Below are positions 34,293-46,369 of a DNA stretch of 64,000 nucleotides, piece after piece. Position 1 is the first letter of the stretch; every line of letters begins with the position of its first letter. The DNA lies in the NCBI GenBank assembly GCA_022225965.2, contig JAKJXP020000023.1:1-64000 (forward strand), given 5' to 3'. This stretch comes from Diatrype stigma. Taxonomy: Eukaryota > Ascomycota > Sordariomycetes > Xylariales > Diatrypaceae. The notes beneath the pieces were generated by a model. That model had not been told where the DNA came from, made no database searches, and saw only the letters and a list, made by a program, of their open reading frames with translations. Made by a program: the position numbers and the translations under genes.

Positions 34293-37200
34293 CCTACCTA
34301 CGCTGGTACCGGCCGAACGGCCGATTCAGCTTAGTGACGGGTTGTTGACTTGGCTGTCTTGCCCGAGGATTGCTAGAAGCAATAAGGGCACCACATGGTA
34401 TTATTAGAAACACAAATCCTCTGGGAGTCTAGGACCCTCTAGGACCCTCTTTGCTGGGAGTTGGAACAGGTCAGGGTCATGTGGGAACGAAGACATAGAC
34501 GGCTCAGGGACGCGGCTCTTAGTGTAGCTGAACGTAAGGTCGAGGGGGCGTCACAGAAGTGGAAATGCTGGTGTTCGGCCGAGACAAAAGGACAGGACAG
34601 GACCAGGATGGGGCGGAGGGCAAGACAAGACAAGAACGATAATCTCCGTTGTTGCACCAACTCTCGTGGGCCCGGATCAGCAATTAGCAATCAAAGTCAG
34701 AATATCTATAGAGTCAGTTATAGCAATAGTATAAGTATAAGTATAAACGAGATGATCTCCAGCTAGTGCTGGCGTCCGCATAGCGAGTGACAAAATATAT
34801 AATTGGGCAAAGATTGATGGGATGAGGAAGAATCTTGAAGACTCCACGTCCAGAATAGCGGAGATACGGATGGATATTGGTGGGCAGCAGTAGGTACTAT
34901 GTAAGCTGGGCCCTGGGCCCTGGCACAGCTGGTAGGCAGGTAGTAGGTATGTATGTAGGCATGATGTAGGTAGTATGTATGTATGTATTGTACAGGCGGA
35001 CGGATTAGCTCAAGAGGCATTCACTGAAACACTGCAGTGTAACCAACCTGAGCTCCAAAGGGGTTCTATTCTTCTATGTACCTAGGTAACCAACCAACTG
35101 GTATTGTCAAGCAAGCTGGCAAGCAACTGGTGTTAGACAGTGGAAGGGTCCAAGCTCATTGCCTCGACCTGTCATGCGAATTACATAGTACTATGTACAG
35201 TGAGGTGACAGTGGTGAGTGCAGGTGGTGAGGGACCTGAGGGTAGCAGCCTGGTGGATACTGGATACTGGAGGCGGCCGATCCGGGGAACAAACTAGCAG
35301 GGTTGCCAGATTGTCAGCTTGTCAGATTGGCAGGTTGTCAACCAGATTGTGTATATCTACTAGTCTAGATACGTACATCTACATACATGTACATACTGGC
35401 TAGCTGTCTACCTATGTACATACACATATGAGCACCTTGCACACATATACCTTCCTATCAATAATAACTTAATAAGTAGAGGCTGACCAGTGACGACTGG
35501 TAGATCGATCTCCAAGTTTGCCTAGTGGAGCCACTAGCTAAATAATTGGAGAGGGGAGATCCGGACTGGAACCGTTCATGTTCTTAATATACTCTACCTA
35601 ACTAGATCTATATACTACCTACATACATGTATACCCAGGTCAGCTATAAGATGCAGTTGTTAATAAGTTGTTAATAATGGATTGATTGCTGTTAGCTATT
35701 CTTGCTATTGTTTCTCGCGGGTTCTTCTTGGATTTGTTTCCTTATTTCCCATGAAAACGTGCGATGCTGATAGAGTTGCATGCAATATCATATTACCTAC
35801 TTACATACTGTATACCTCGTCTACCTGCATACATGTAGGTATTGTGCCTACTTATGGATCTACGAGGGGTAGATTCACATACTCACCTTACCTAAGGTGA
35901 CGATGCATGTAAAAGCTTGCAAGGTTTGCTGGAGAGCGTTCAGGATAAAGGAGGGGGGTTCTTGCAGAAACCATACCTCTATGCTCGCTTTTTATTACAC
36001 ACACACCATGTGCCTTATGAGGTACCAGGCAGATACTTAACTACAAGTTACAGATATGAAGCGATGAGTTGAAGCCATGCTATTTTTACACACTCGACGT
36101 TACAAAGCCTAGCAACGATGGGAAAACCCTGACGGGTATCTATACAGCTTTGGCATGGGCGGCCGTCAAGGTCAACTTGATGGTTGGTGGCTTAACTATG
36201 TAACTAGCTACATGATGTGGCGCATTGAACCCGAGGGTGGGCGGATGAACAGGGGCTGACTCATGGCATATATCGCCCTACAACGTGTGACTACCGGTAG
36301 TTATGCAGGTAGGAATATCCGCCTGGCACATCTTGATCCACACCACACGAGGCATATCTTCCACGCCAGGCACAGCTCGATAAAGATGTCGTGAACACAG
36401 CGGTGGGCACAGAATCTGGTGGCATGAGGAGACTATATCGGCGAACTCCTTAATTAGGTAGGGAATGATGAACAAGATGGGCTTGCAACACCTACATCAG
36501 ACCGGACACGGAAACCAGAGGCCTCAAAGCATGGTGCGGCACATGGAAGTCAGACACAGTAGATCAAGATCGAGAGAAAGGGGAAAGGGCCTTACTTGCT
36601 GACTTATAATACTGTGGGATGGTGACCTTGCATGGGTTCCTCACAGAATGGAGGCTCCAGCAAGGCCAAGCAGATGGTGACGGGCTCCCATAAAGAGCTG
36701 ACGGTTTTCGCTCTCCAAATTCTACGACCAACCTCCGTGAAGCCCTTGGTATAGAGTCGGAACACCCCAGGTCGGCTGGAATCACCTAGGGTATGGGACG
36801 CTACTTTTCAGAAACCAACACCCTACCTAGAGAAGAGTGCCGGGCATGGTCATTGTTAGGACCACCTTGGAAAGAAACCAGCCTGCAGATAGAACGATGG
36901 GCTACCTGTCTCACCGCAACGCGTATCTGCTTTCAGTCGAGAATGCTGTCTGCCTTCGAGCAACCGTCAGATTGTGGTTGGTTAAGACAATAAGGCCCCC
37001 AATCCAGCATCCGGACAAGTACCTACAGCAGGGTTCGCATGTCTCGCGCGGCCGGTCACACAAGCATTTGAACGGGACCGATATCCAGTATTCTGTCCCT
37101 AGTGGGATCGGTGGTACAGAGCTGGGGTAGGTAGGGTGTTAGGACCGAGTCCTGAAAACAATGCCCATAGCTTGGTGTTCTGTGCTCACAGTCACAATAA

Positions 37201-38927
37201 GGAAGACACTGTCGAGCAAGAAATATGGGATCTATTCGAGCCTGGTACACCAATGTTCATATCTCGTTCTGCGGGGATATATCATCCAATAACATAGGAT
37301 ATAGGCTCGTATGGTACGTCACTTTGATGACTCCTGCAGGTGCAGGTTTTTCAAACTCCGCGGTAAGACCTCAGATGTAGTTGAGGGTATAGGAGAGGGT
37401 GACAAAGCCGCAGTATTTAGTTCAGCTTGCAAGGTACAGTACGACCCGGTTGTGGTTGTAGTCTCTTATCACCCGAAGGCTTTCAGTGGGCGCTTCAAAG
37501 TAAAGGAACCAGCACGCAGCACCACATTACGGAAGCCCTATGAACGGGACTCGAGAATATCCTAGGACCTAGGGGCCAACTTTGGAGACATGGTTCTCTC
37601 GGCCAAACCTTCTCTCATGCACCAGAAATACAGCACTCAGAAGTTTTGGCGCAAACGAAGCATATACTAGTTGCCTTGGCCCATTCCACGTGAACCCGAG
37701 TACCAGCTACGATCGACCATTAAAGGCTACAATGCTACATGTGGTGCTTAGACAAGCGGGACTGGGGGGCATCGCGAATGTGACGGGAGGTGACATAATC
37801 TTGGGCATAGGTCGTGAAGTCAAGCCAGGGAGATGGGCAATTCGGCATTCGTATATTAAACTAGGTCATACCTGTGGAAAACTGGCAACCCTTCTCAGAA
37901 CCAATACATAGCTAACGGTCGTGTTCCCCGGAATATACCTAGTCTGCTGTCTGGCCGCCCCTTTCTCGGCGCCCTAGTTGATGCAGCTATGCCGACGGGT
38001 GGAGAGTTCGGGATCGGAGCGAATAAAAGCTCTGGAAATACTCCCACGAGATCATCCTCAGCACTCAGTGAGCGTCAGCTCCTTATTTGCCACTAATCTC
38101 ATGAGAGAGTCACTGGCTGAGTATAGGACTTTGGCAACCTTCAAGCTTACATTGGATCCATGTACAAGACATACCATTTCTACGTAGTATAGAGCACACC
38201 GTGAAGTGAAAAAAGTCAAGACATGCACTTACTTGCATAAGGTAAGACACAACTACGTAGTTAGCCGGCCCATCTCGACGGAAACTCCTTCCCACGATCG
38301 CCTTGGCATAGCCTCATAGGACTCTCAAACCAGTACTTCTATGAAGAACACTTAGTTCACTTCCCAGTATGTTGATATACTAGATACCAAGACGTTATTA
38401 CAAGTTCTTCTATGGTATACTATCAAACCAGAACGAGCATGAATGAGGAATATAATGAGCCAGCGAACTTTTAGTAAATCCAGAATTCGTGCAGGAACGA
38501 CCGGCAGTAACTCGTCCATTTACTAACTCTTTTCTTTTTTCTTGAATTGAATTTCCAATGTTCTGTAATATCCATTACTTGGGAACTGAAGTATACCCAG
38601 GTATGTATACATAGTATCTGATGAGCGCCCCTATCTTGAACATAAGTGGTTGTATAGCCACCAGGGGCTGCCACTGATAAGTGTATAGCTGATAGTCCCA
38701 TAATTTAGTTGAACGTATAAGTGCATATGTAAGTACCGGTACTAAGCAGCTGCTCAGATGCCCCACTAATGATACCTATAGTGGGTTCGACGACCCCTGC
38801 AGAAATTTGGTAGGAAAAAGGAAAAAGTTGCAAGTGCGGAATGTTGAGCAACTCCCACTTCCAACATCCAACTTCCATAAAGGTTTTCTAGTAACATTTT
38901 TTCGAAGAAAGTGTTAGGACGAGCGAA
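34293..38927. other. Gene-poor tract
   Basis: This is 4.6 kb without a supported gene. Repeated TAGG/GTATG/TACC words are dense at 34920-34990, 35370-35420 and 35610-35640, and a TATAAG run lies at 34725-34744. Frames at 36.5-38.2 kb reach ~110 codons but show no recognisable motif and no consistent splice chain when I tried to join them. The 3' end is the RRP8 promoter. Confidence 0.5.
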
Positions 38928-40823
38928 ATGTTTGCAGTTCCGGGATGGGCGGTTTCCGCTGATGGTCTCAAGGTGGAGACGAACAAATCTTCAGCGCCGC
39001 CAGCAGCAGCAGCAGCAACAGCAGCAGGAAAGACAGGGACAGGGCCAGATGATCCTCGCAGCGATAACAACAAATCGAAGAAGCGGAAGAGGCCAAACGC
39101 ACTCCCATCCAACGTGACCGCGGCAAACGTGGCGGATCTCTGGGAGCGGGTCATCGAGGGCAAGTCGCCAAAGAAACCTAAGACGGCAAAGGAGTCCAAG
39201 AAGAAGCAGCAGCCGCAGCAGAGTGATGGTGGTCACGTGAAGAAATCGCCTGCCAAACAGGAGACTGACGGTGATGAGCAACAGCAGAGCGGAAAGAAGG
39301 CTACTAAGAAGGAGAAGAAGGGTAAATCAAATGGTGGCAAACAGGATGAGAATGCCAAGGTTGCGGAAGAGGATGCCAATGCTAATGCGGATGCCGATGG
39401 AGCTCAACCTGAGGCTTCTGCCAAGAAGTCCAAAAAGGACAAGAAGAAAAACAAGAAAAACAAGCAGGCGGCAGAAAACCAGGAAGGTGACCATGATGAG
39501 CAACAACAAGAAAAAGCTCCTACTGCAGCTACTACCACTACCGCTGCCACCGCCACCGCTGCTCCTCCGCCACCCCCGGCGCCCAAACTCACGCCCATGC
39601 AGGCCGCCATGCGGGAAAAGCTGATCTCGGCGCGGTTCCGGCACCTCAACGAGACGCTGTACACGCGGCCGTCGGCGGAGGCGTTCCGGCTGTTCCAGGA
39701 GTCGCCCGAGATGTTCCGCGAGTACCACGAGGGGTTCCGGCGCCAGGTCGACGTGTGGCCCGAGAACCCGGTCGACGGGTACATCGCCGAGATCCAGCTG
39801 CGGGGCCGGGTGAAGACGCCGGCCGCCCCGCCCCGCGGCCGCGGTCGCGGTCGCGATCAGCAAGTCCCATCGAAGAACGAAGACGACGCTGCGGAAGATA
39901 ACGGCAGCGGCGGCAGTGTCCCACCCCTCCCGCGCAGCGCGAAGGGGACCTGCACGATCGCGGACCTGGGCTGCGGCGACGCGAAGCTGGCGGCGGCGCT
40001 CGAGGCGGAGCCGTCGTCGCGCAAGAAGCAGCTGCGGGTCGAGGTGCTAAGCTACGACTTGCACGGGGACGAGGCGGGCGCGGACGGGCGCAACCCGCGC
40101 GTAACGCGGGCCGACATCGCCAACCTGCCGCGGGCCGACGGCAGCGTCGACATCGCCGTGTTCTGCCTGGCGCTCATGGGCACCAACTGGCTCGACTTCG
40201 TCGAGGAGGCCTACCGCGTGCTGCGGTGGAAGGGGGAGCTGTGGGTCGCGGAGATCAAGAGCCGGTTCGCCGCCAAGTCGGCGTCGTCGAAGAAGAACCC
40301 CGGCGGTGGTGGTAACAACAGCAGCAACGGGGTCGTCAGCCACAGCGTCGGGAACCGGAGGAAGCCCGGTGCTGCGGGGGGAAAGAAGGGAGGGAAGAAG
40401 AACGGGGAGGATGAGGACGGGGCGGACCACGAGGCGGACCTCGCCGTCGAGGTCGACGGCGCCGAGGACCGGCGCGGCGAGACGGACGTGTCGGGGTTCG
40501 TGGAGGCGCTGCGGCGGCGCGGGTTCGTGCTGCAGGGGGAGCCGGACCTGCGGAACCGCATGTTCGTGCGGATGCGGTTCGTCAAGGCCGCGTCGGCCAC
40601 GGTGGGCAAGTGCGCCGCCCCCGAGGCCGCTGCCGCCCTTCCGCAGCAAGACGCCCACGCCCGCCCTGGTCGTAATAACAACCATCACCATCAGCCCTCG
40701 CTGGCCCAGAAGAGGGCCTCGCTCAAGAAGTTCCTCGAGGGGGACGGCGCCGAGGGGGATCGGGCGAGGGCGGCGGCGGAGGAGAAGGCCATCTTGAAGC
40801 CGTGTGTCTACAAGATCCGGTGA
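38928..40823 (+). CDS. RRP8: 25S rRNA adenine-N1 methyltransferase
   Basis: Single exon, 631 residues, nucleolar. Rrp8 makes m1A in helix 25.1 of the large-subunit rRNA and is needed for early pre-rRNA processing. Residues ~1-220 are Lys/Glu/Gln-rich and contain several basic runs (KKSKKDKKKNKKNK) that fit nucleolar targeting. The conserved Rrp8 core begins at ~222 with LTPMQAAMREKLISARFRHL and NETLYTRPSAEAF, then the SAM motif I TIADLGCGDAKLA (~340), the VEVLSYDLH acidic strand, ADIANLPRADGSVDIAVFCL with ALMGTNW (~405) and ELWVAEIKSRF (~440). A Gly/Asn/Lys/Asp-rich insertion (~450-520) separates this from FVEALRRRGFVL. A C-terminal His/Lys tail ends in ILKPCVYKIR. The core spacing is otherwise as in yeast Rrp8, so the extra length is low-complexity. 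Convergent with DDI1. Confidence 0.95.
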   Translation: MFAVPGWAVSADGLKVETNKSSAPPAAAAATAAGKTGTGPDDPRSDNNKSKKRKRPNALPSNVTAANVADLWERVIEGKSPKKPKTAKESKKKQQPQQSDGGHVKKSPAKQETDGDEQQQSGKKATKKEKKGKSNGGKQDENAKVAEEDANANADADGAQPEASAKKSKKDKKKNKKNKQAAENQEGDHDEQQQEKAPTAATTTTAATATAAPPPPPAPKLTPMQAAMREKLISARFRHLNETLYTRPSAEAFRLFQESPEMFREYHEGFRRQVDVWPENPVDGYIAEIQLRGRVKTPAAPPRGRGRGRDQQVPSKNEDDAAEDNGSGGSVPPLPRSAKGTCTIADLGCGDAKLAAALEAEPSSRKKQLRVEVLSYDLHGDEAGADGRNPRVTRADIANLPRADGSVDIAVFCLALMGTNWLDFVEEAYRVLRWKGELWVAEIKSRFAAKSASSKKNPGGGGNNSSNGVVSHSVGNRRKPGAAGGKKGGKKNGEDEDGADHEADLAVEVDGAEDRRGETDVSGFVEALRRRGFVLQGEPDLRNRMFVRMRFVKAASATVGKCAAPEAAAALPQQDAHARPGRNNNHHHQPSLAQKRASLKKFLEGDGAEGDRARAAAEEKAILKPCVYKIR

Positions 40824-41624
40824 TGGGATGGATGGCGATGATGACGATACCTATACTACGGCATGATATATACTACGGCATGATACGAGGTTTCTTGTTA
40901 CTACTACTTACATCCATCCATTCATACATAAATAATACACCCGTACGTTCCTAACTTAGGTACCTATACACATGCATGCTCACTCATATACGCATGTATT
41001 TGCCTAGCTTGCTCGCGTGTTCACCTGCTGTTCTTCAAGCGCGCCTAATGCCTATAAGTGCCTCAGTCTGGCATGCGCAAAAAACATCAGTTTACTATAA
41101 TGCTGCACACAACGGAACCACGGCAATTCAGACGTCAAGACCAACAAACAGTAGCAAGCTAAATGCCATGCCATGCCATTCCATGTATGTTTTTATATTC
41201 ATCCAGGTTATGTTCAATCAGTCACCATCATCTCGTGATCTCCTGATATAGGTGAACGTAAATTTGTAATGTACCAAAGCAACCGAACCCATAGGCAATA
41301 GACCCGCTTCATGAATCACGTCAACGTAAATTATGTGCTGTGCTGTGCTGCGCTGTTTGTTCTGTCCTGTTCCGTCTTCTAGGAGGTCCAGCATCTATGC
41401 GAAAGGTACTGCGGTTTGGCATATACGTATATGGCGTAACAGTAGTATAGCAGATGGCGACGATGTTCTCCGTTCGTCTCATCCACCACGCTGGATTCAG
41501 ACGCTGCCTGCCATATTATCTCTGTGACCCTCTTCGTCCTGCCTTGGCTAAGTCGTTCCCCTTGACGCCATCATACTCCCCCCTTTTACAGATGCAAAGC
41601 CAACCAAGCAGATGACAGGTATCG
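40824..41624. other. Convergent spacer RRP8 / DDI1
   Basis: This 801-bp spacer holds the two 3' ends. It includes a TGTGC pentamer run at 41335-41355 and CATTC/CATGC repeats near 41168-41184. No gene is visible. Confidence 0.5.
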
Positions 41625-43102
41625 CTAATTCTGGAAGAGGAGGCCGGCCGCATATTCCACGTTCCCCCCGGTAGCTTCCAAGGCATTGATGGCAGCTTGT
41701 CGGTCGAACCCTAGCCCCATCAAAGTGTTGATGTCGTTTTCCGAGAAGGACTGTTGCGGCTGGGCAGTCCGTGGGGGGAGAGCGGGCGCAGCGGGCTGTG
41801 GCGGCGCTGCTGCTGCTGTGGAGGATGAGGCGACGTTGGAAGAAGCCGAGGGGCCGCCTGTGGGTGATGCCCTCGAGGGAACGGTGACAGCTCCCGAGCG
41901 GGCGCCAATTGTCGTCCCACCAGGCCCCTGAACGGTCGGCTCTTGGGTGACAGCATCCTCGGTTTCCTTGGGGATATCTGACTCGCCGAGGAACTCGACC
42001 TCCTCGCCCTGGATGATAAGCTTGTTCCGCGTTAGATCGATCGTTGCCTGGTGTCCTTTCAGGATGTCCAGTCCGAGCAGGAGATCGACCGACTTCCCCT
42101 CCATGACGGTAAATGCAGCCGGCAGATGTTTGCTCCCGACCTGCAGCATCGTATAATGGACGCGTCCGATGATGTTGGCTGTTCCCACCCCGCGGGCTAC
42201 ACCGGCGAAACGCCTGTCGATGAGATGCATGATGTTGCATGCTTCCGCGCACGAGGGTGACATTATCGTTGCTTGGGCACCAGAATCTACCAGGGCCTTG
42301 ACCTTGACTCCGTTGACCTTGACATCACAGTAGAGCAAGTGCACACGGCCAAATGCTACATCATCCCTGTTAGCGGTGGAGACATAGGTGGGATGAGGTA
42401 TTAAAGCTGGGGAAGAAGCCACCTACACTCTGGGTTGTATTCCATGGCATTCTGTAGGTTCTCCATGACACCCTGCTGGCGAATCATCTCTTCGATTCTG
42501 GCTTGGGCATCCGGGTTGAACTCGTCACTGTTGAGAGCCTCGATCTCCCGTAAGCGTGCTCGCCGGGCCTCCTCTTGCCGGTCGGAGGTGGAACGGAAGA
42601 TCTGGGCGAATTGTTGGGGATTGTCAATGGCAGCAGCCAGCTGGGGGTTCAACCGCTCAGCCTGGCTCCGCAGTCTGGGATCGCCCAGGATCTGTAAACG
42701 GATGAGCTCCGGGTCCTGAGCCATGGCGCTGCCACCGCCCTGTGGTGCTCTGGGCGCTTGCGGTGGCTCGCGGGCACCGGGGGCGATCCCGGTATTGCCT
42801 CGCATATCCCGGATGTGTAGGGCCAGCATGTCGCCATCGGATACGGAGAGGTCTTGCAGGGTCTTGGAATCGTCGGTAATGAGCTGTCCGTTGTGGTAGA
42901 TGTGTTGCGACGGGGCGGGAAAGCCTTCGGCCTCGATGGAGCTCCGCAGGGCGCCGAGGGTCATGTCGGGGAAGACATCGAGAGTGACAAGACGGAGGTC
43001 CTGCTCCTCCACTTCGGGGTTGTTCACGCTCAAGGTGATGCGCCTGCGAATAGTCAGCTTCACACGCTGATTCTTCGCCCTGCTGGTCCGGCTTACCTAC
43101 AT
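41625..43102 (-). CDS. DDI1: Ubiquitin-shuttle aspartic protease Ddi1
   Basis: CDS complement(41625..42355, 42427..43043, 43101..43102), 449 residues. Ddi1 has an N-terminal ubiquitin-like domain (~1-75, MRITLSVNNPEVEEQ...), a retroviral-type aspartic protease domain (~210-330) with the catalytic motif ALVDSGAQATIM, and a C-terminal UBA domain (~408-449, NDINTLMGLGFDRQAAINAL). It processes or shuttles polyubiquitinated proteins to the proteasome. The start is notable. The AT of the initiation codon ends exon 1 and the G begins exon 2, after a 57-nt GTAGGT...GCTGAC...CGCAG intron. This yields the family-standard MRITLS start. Reading through instead would give only a GTG-initiated frame. The second intron uses the GATGTAG acceptor, giving NPESFGRV. 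The minus-strand order is convergent with RRP8. Confidence 0.93.
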
Positions 43103-46100
43103 TTCGAATGACTATGCCGGCAAGAGCCTGTGTTTTTCTTGTTCTGGTGTTAGATCTCCTGGAAGGATGCTATAGAGTGGGGGGAACAGCTTCAGACGGC
43201 TAAAGACGGGTGAATGCACTCGTGGTTCGGACGAGGAGGATGAGGAATATTTGAAGCTTGGGATTCGGGAAAGGAAAGAGAATGCTGAATCAGAGTTATC
43301 TATTTCAATTACCTACCTAAGATGCTCTGGTGCCTGGTGACTAGAAAGAGTTCTTACGGGCTATGGAAGGAAGTGGAAGAAGCCGCTGCTGCCGCCGCCG
43401 CCGCTGCTATCGCTGTTGCGTCTGCTGCTGTTCCTGCGTCTGCTGCCGTTCCTGCTGCTGCTGCTGCTGCTGCTGATGGTGATAATGACGATGATGAATT
43501 CGAGACGATCGGATCCGAAGACGGCAAAGCAGGAGAACGACGTAACACACACGACTGATGAGCGCACAGCGTCGGTTTATGGACTGATGGGCAGTCTGGA
43601 TTACATACCATCCAGGTTGTCAGCTTGTCTAGGTTCTTTTAGCAGTTTAGATGGACCATCGACATCATTCCTGTTCCAACCTCACAAGGTTCCAAGGTTG
43701 CTATCCACCAACCTGCATAAACTAAAATGACGCCCTACTAGGTACTATAGTAGGGGCGTAGGGGCTATCGGTACCTACCTGCCCGGGCTGCCTATATGTA
43801 CCTACCTTACCTGGTACTTTGCGCTTATAGGCACGGGTACATTACGCAGCACCCGGCACCGCACCGCACCGTACCACCGTGCTATGGATGTATGAGCCTA
43901 TGTATGTACCTATGTAGCGGACTGCCAAACTGCCAGACTGCCAGGACGCCCCGGTGTGCCCTTGCCTGCATCCCCCGTGCCTATAGTTGACTTTACATCA
44001 ATACCTTACCTCCTTATATGTAGCATATGATCTGCATCAGCACGACCTCGGTAGGTGCCTACGTAATCGGAATTCGTAGGCTATGTATGTCCATGAGATA
44101 TCGCAATTCGTATTTGCGCTTAAGGCAATTGAGGCAGTTGTCGCTCGGCTCGGCCCTCGATACTAATAGAGCGGCAAGGCGGCTGGGCCGTCAGGAGCGT
44201 CAGGAACATCCTCAGGGCAGGGTGTCTGGGCGTGCGGGCAGGTGGGCGGGGGCAGACAGTAGGCGGGGCAATATAAGCAATTATAGCTAGAAAAATGGAT
44301 GTCGTTATAAGGCAAGAGATATATGTAGGTAGTTACATACATGTAGGTACCTACATCGGTACAGGTACAGGTAGTGTATCATCCCGCAGAACCGCGATCT
44401 CCTTTTTCCCTTTTTTCCACTTCCGCCGTCAGCCTCTTGACGTGGCAGCCCTGGCTTCCGCTGCTACCTACTTCAAGCAGCGCCTACCTTTACTCGTATA
44501 CACATGCATAGACTATGCGCGCCTAGGTAGGCATGTTGTTTATGTTGTTTATAGACGTGTGGCTATGTGTGTACGCACCTGCATATTCAACCCCTTACTA
44601 TTGCGCATAAGGCTGGCTGGATCGACTCCAGGTTTCCACATGCGCACCTACAGTATGCCGCCAGGGATGTGTGTGCAGTATGGATGCCAGGATGCGTGCC
44701 AATGTCATGACACGAGTCGTCGTGTTATCTCGAATCCAAATCGTTGCTGGGTACGTAATTACATAGTCGCCGGAGTTGTCAACTAGATACCTATGTAGGT
44801 ACAATTTGGAAGTTACCTACCCATGCATTCATCGTACTATGTGTGCATGCGGCTGACGAATCCCCGAGCTACCTGCTATAGGTACGAAGTTTGAATATTC
44901 TCGAGACTGCCTGTTTCTATGTAGGCAGCTCTCGTACGTAGCTGGCTGGCATGCAGCCTCGTATCGTGCTCTTGGCCGGTGACCAATGACTGGACCCCGA
45001 GCTGCCCCGGTGAGCCTCGCTTGTGCAGGGTCACTTGGTGCTTGAAAAGAAAGATAAAAACAAATGTTGATCTGGCAGTTTTGGTAACCAGTTGAACGTA
45101 TTGTCCTGATTGCCCTGCTCGAGCTTTGCAGCGAGATATAGGGGGGGACCCCGCTCAGCTGCCGAAGTCAGGCCCGCTCGTCAGACATCGATCGAAACAT
45201 CGTAGATGGGAAGCTGATCGCGGTTCAGATCACATTGGATACCTAGATACTTAGTTTCCAACGAACCAAACCGAGTACCAGGCGCGGAAGCACCGGACAG
45301 CAATGCCGCCATCAAGTCGAATCTGATAAGTCCCTGGGCAGCCACGGAAGCCAGAGTCATTGGCCTTCGTTGTCTCGTTACCTAATGGCCAGGGGGGATC
45401 CTGATGAGGGGTTTGGCCGTTCCGTGCGCTTTCTAGAACGGTGCAAAGGCGTCTCTTGGCGGCAGCGCTGTGTTGGGTTTCATTCGACGATCCCGGGTCC
45501 AGATTTCCTCTCGCTCGAGAATCCCCACCTAACTCTATTCGCACTTCATAGGAAGAGCGAATACCATCTCTCTCGCCTACACATTTATGTGTTCTCATCA
45601 AGATATACCCATAGTATGAAAGTCGAAGACCAATGAAGGTTGAAGACCTGCCCTGAAAACTGGGGATTTATTTGGATATGACAGATGTCCCATGACATTA
45701 CGTAGGCACATAAGATATGCAAGCTATCTAGTTATTATACGAGATTATAGTCTTATGTTCAGTCATCAAAGCATGAGCTGGCTAGTGTATATGACACAGT
45801 ATGGCAATCTTAAGGAGAAGTAGCCCTTATAGATTATATTAGATTATGTAAAGGGCATACATGTGTTCTATTTGCAACTCGAACAAGTGTGACCCAACAT
45901 ATGTGGTTTTGTCTTATTAGTCGAAGCAAAAATGGTTCCCGACTTCAGTTCATATTCAAGTAATATTCACCCCCTTTTAAGTACAGACAATCCAGTGCAA
46001 TACCTTAATCCACAATATGTTGGTTCTCAACGCCCGCGCCGAAGCAAATCAACGTGTAGTTGATTTCGCTCCTCCTGCTTCATTGGGTTTCTTTGCAACC

Positions 46101-46369
46101 AACATTCGGGGATTTATGCTGATATCTTGATATCTCGAGCACTTGCATGTATCTACCAGCCGAAGTAACCGCCCTGAAAACTCAAGTAATTGGCTAGTGA
46201 CAATCATGTAGGTCTTTCCTGTAGCACTCTGATATGCATATGATTTTAGTGTACAGACTATTGGTGTTATAATGATACATGTGAGCGCTGATATGCACAA
46301 AAAAGACTAAGTTCTCGGTACGAAAATGGCCAGATCGCTCCATCAATCTTAGTAATAATCAAGATGTCC
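43103..46369. other. Gene-poor tract between DDI1 and TMS1
   Basis: The first 300 bases are the DDI1 leader and promoter. At 43380-43480 a GCT/GCC/CTG-rich run is open in several frames on both strands and encodes only Ala/Ser/Leu stretches. From 43.75 to 44.95 kb the DNA is unusually rich in TACCTA/TATGTA/CAGACTGCC words. Frames at 44295-44786 (+) and 45251-45601 (-) have no recognisable product. Confidence 0.5.
43380..43480. repeat. GC-rich imperfect trinucleotide tract
   Basis: Imperfect GCT/GCC/GCG and CTG repeats lie ~280 bases upstream of the DDI1 start. They generate long but meaningless Ala- or Ser-rich frames in all readings. Confidence 0.7.

Noticed and set aside
36278..38187. Series of 60-110 codon frames that might be exons of another hidden gene
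   Set aside because: I tried to link them by GT...CTAAC...AG signals and got no chain with a recognisable protein family, unlike at 19.5-21.2 kb.
40047..40691. 214-codon minus-strand frame over RRP8
   Set aside because: Shadow of RRP8 caused by GC-rich third positions; Val/Arg/Pro-rich with no motif.
43044..43063. GTG as start of DDI1 (reading MKLTIRRR)
   Set aside because: GTG initiation is not expected. Those residues are intron sequence, and splicing gives the standard ATG start MRITLS.
43322..43611. Ala-rich plus frame and Ser/Ala-rich minus frame upstream of DDI1
   Set aside because: Both are products of the same imperfect GCT/CTG repeat, open in several readings, with no start context or homology.
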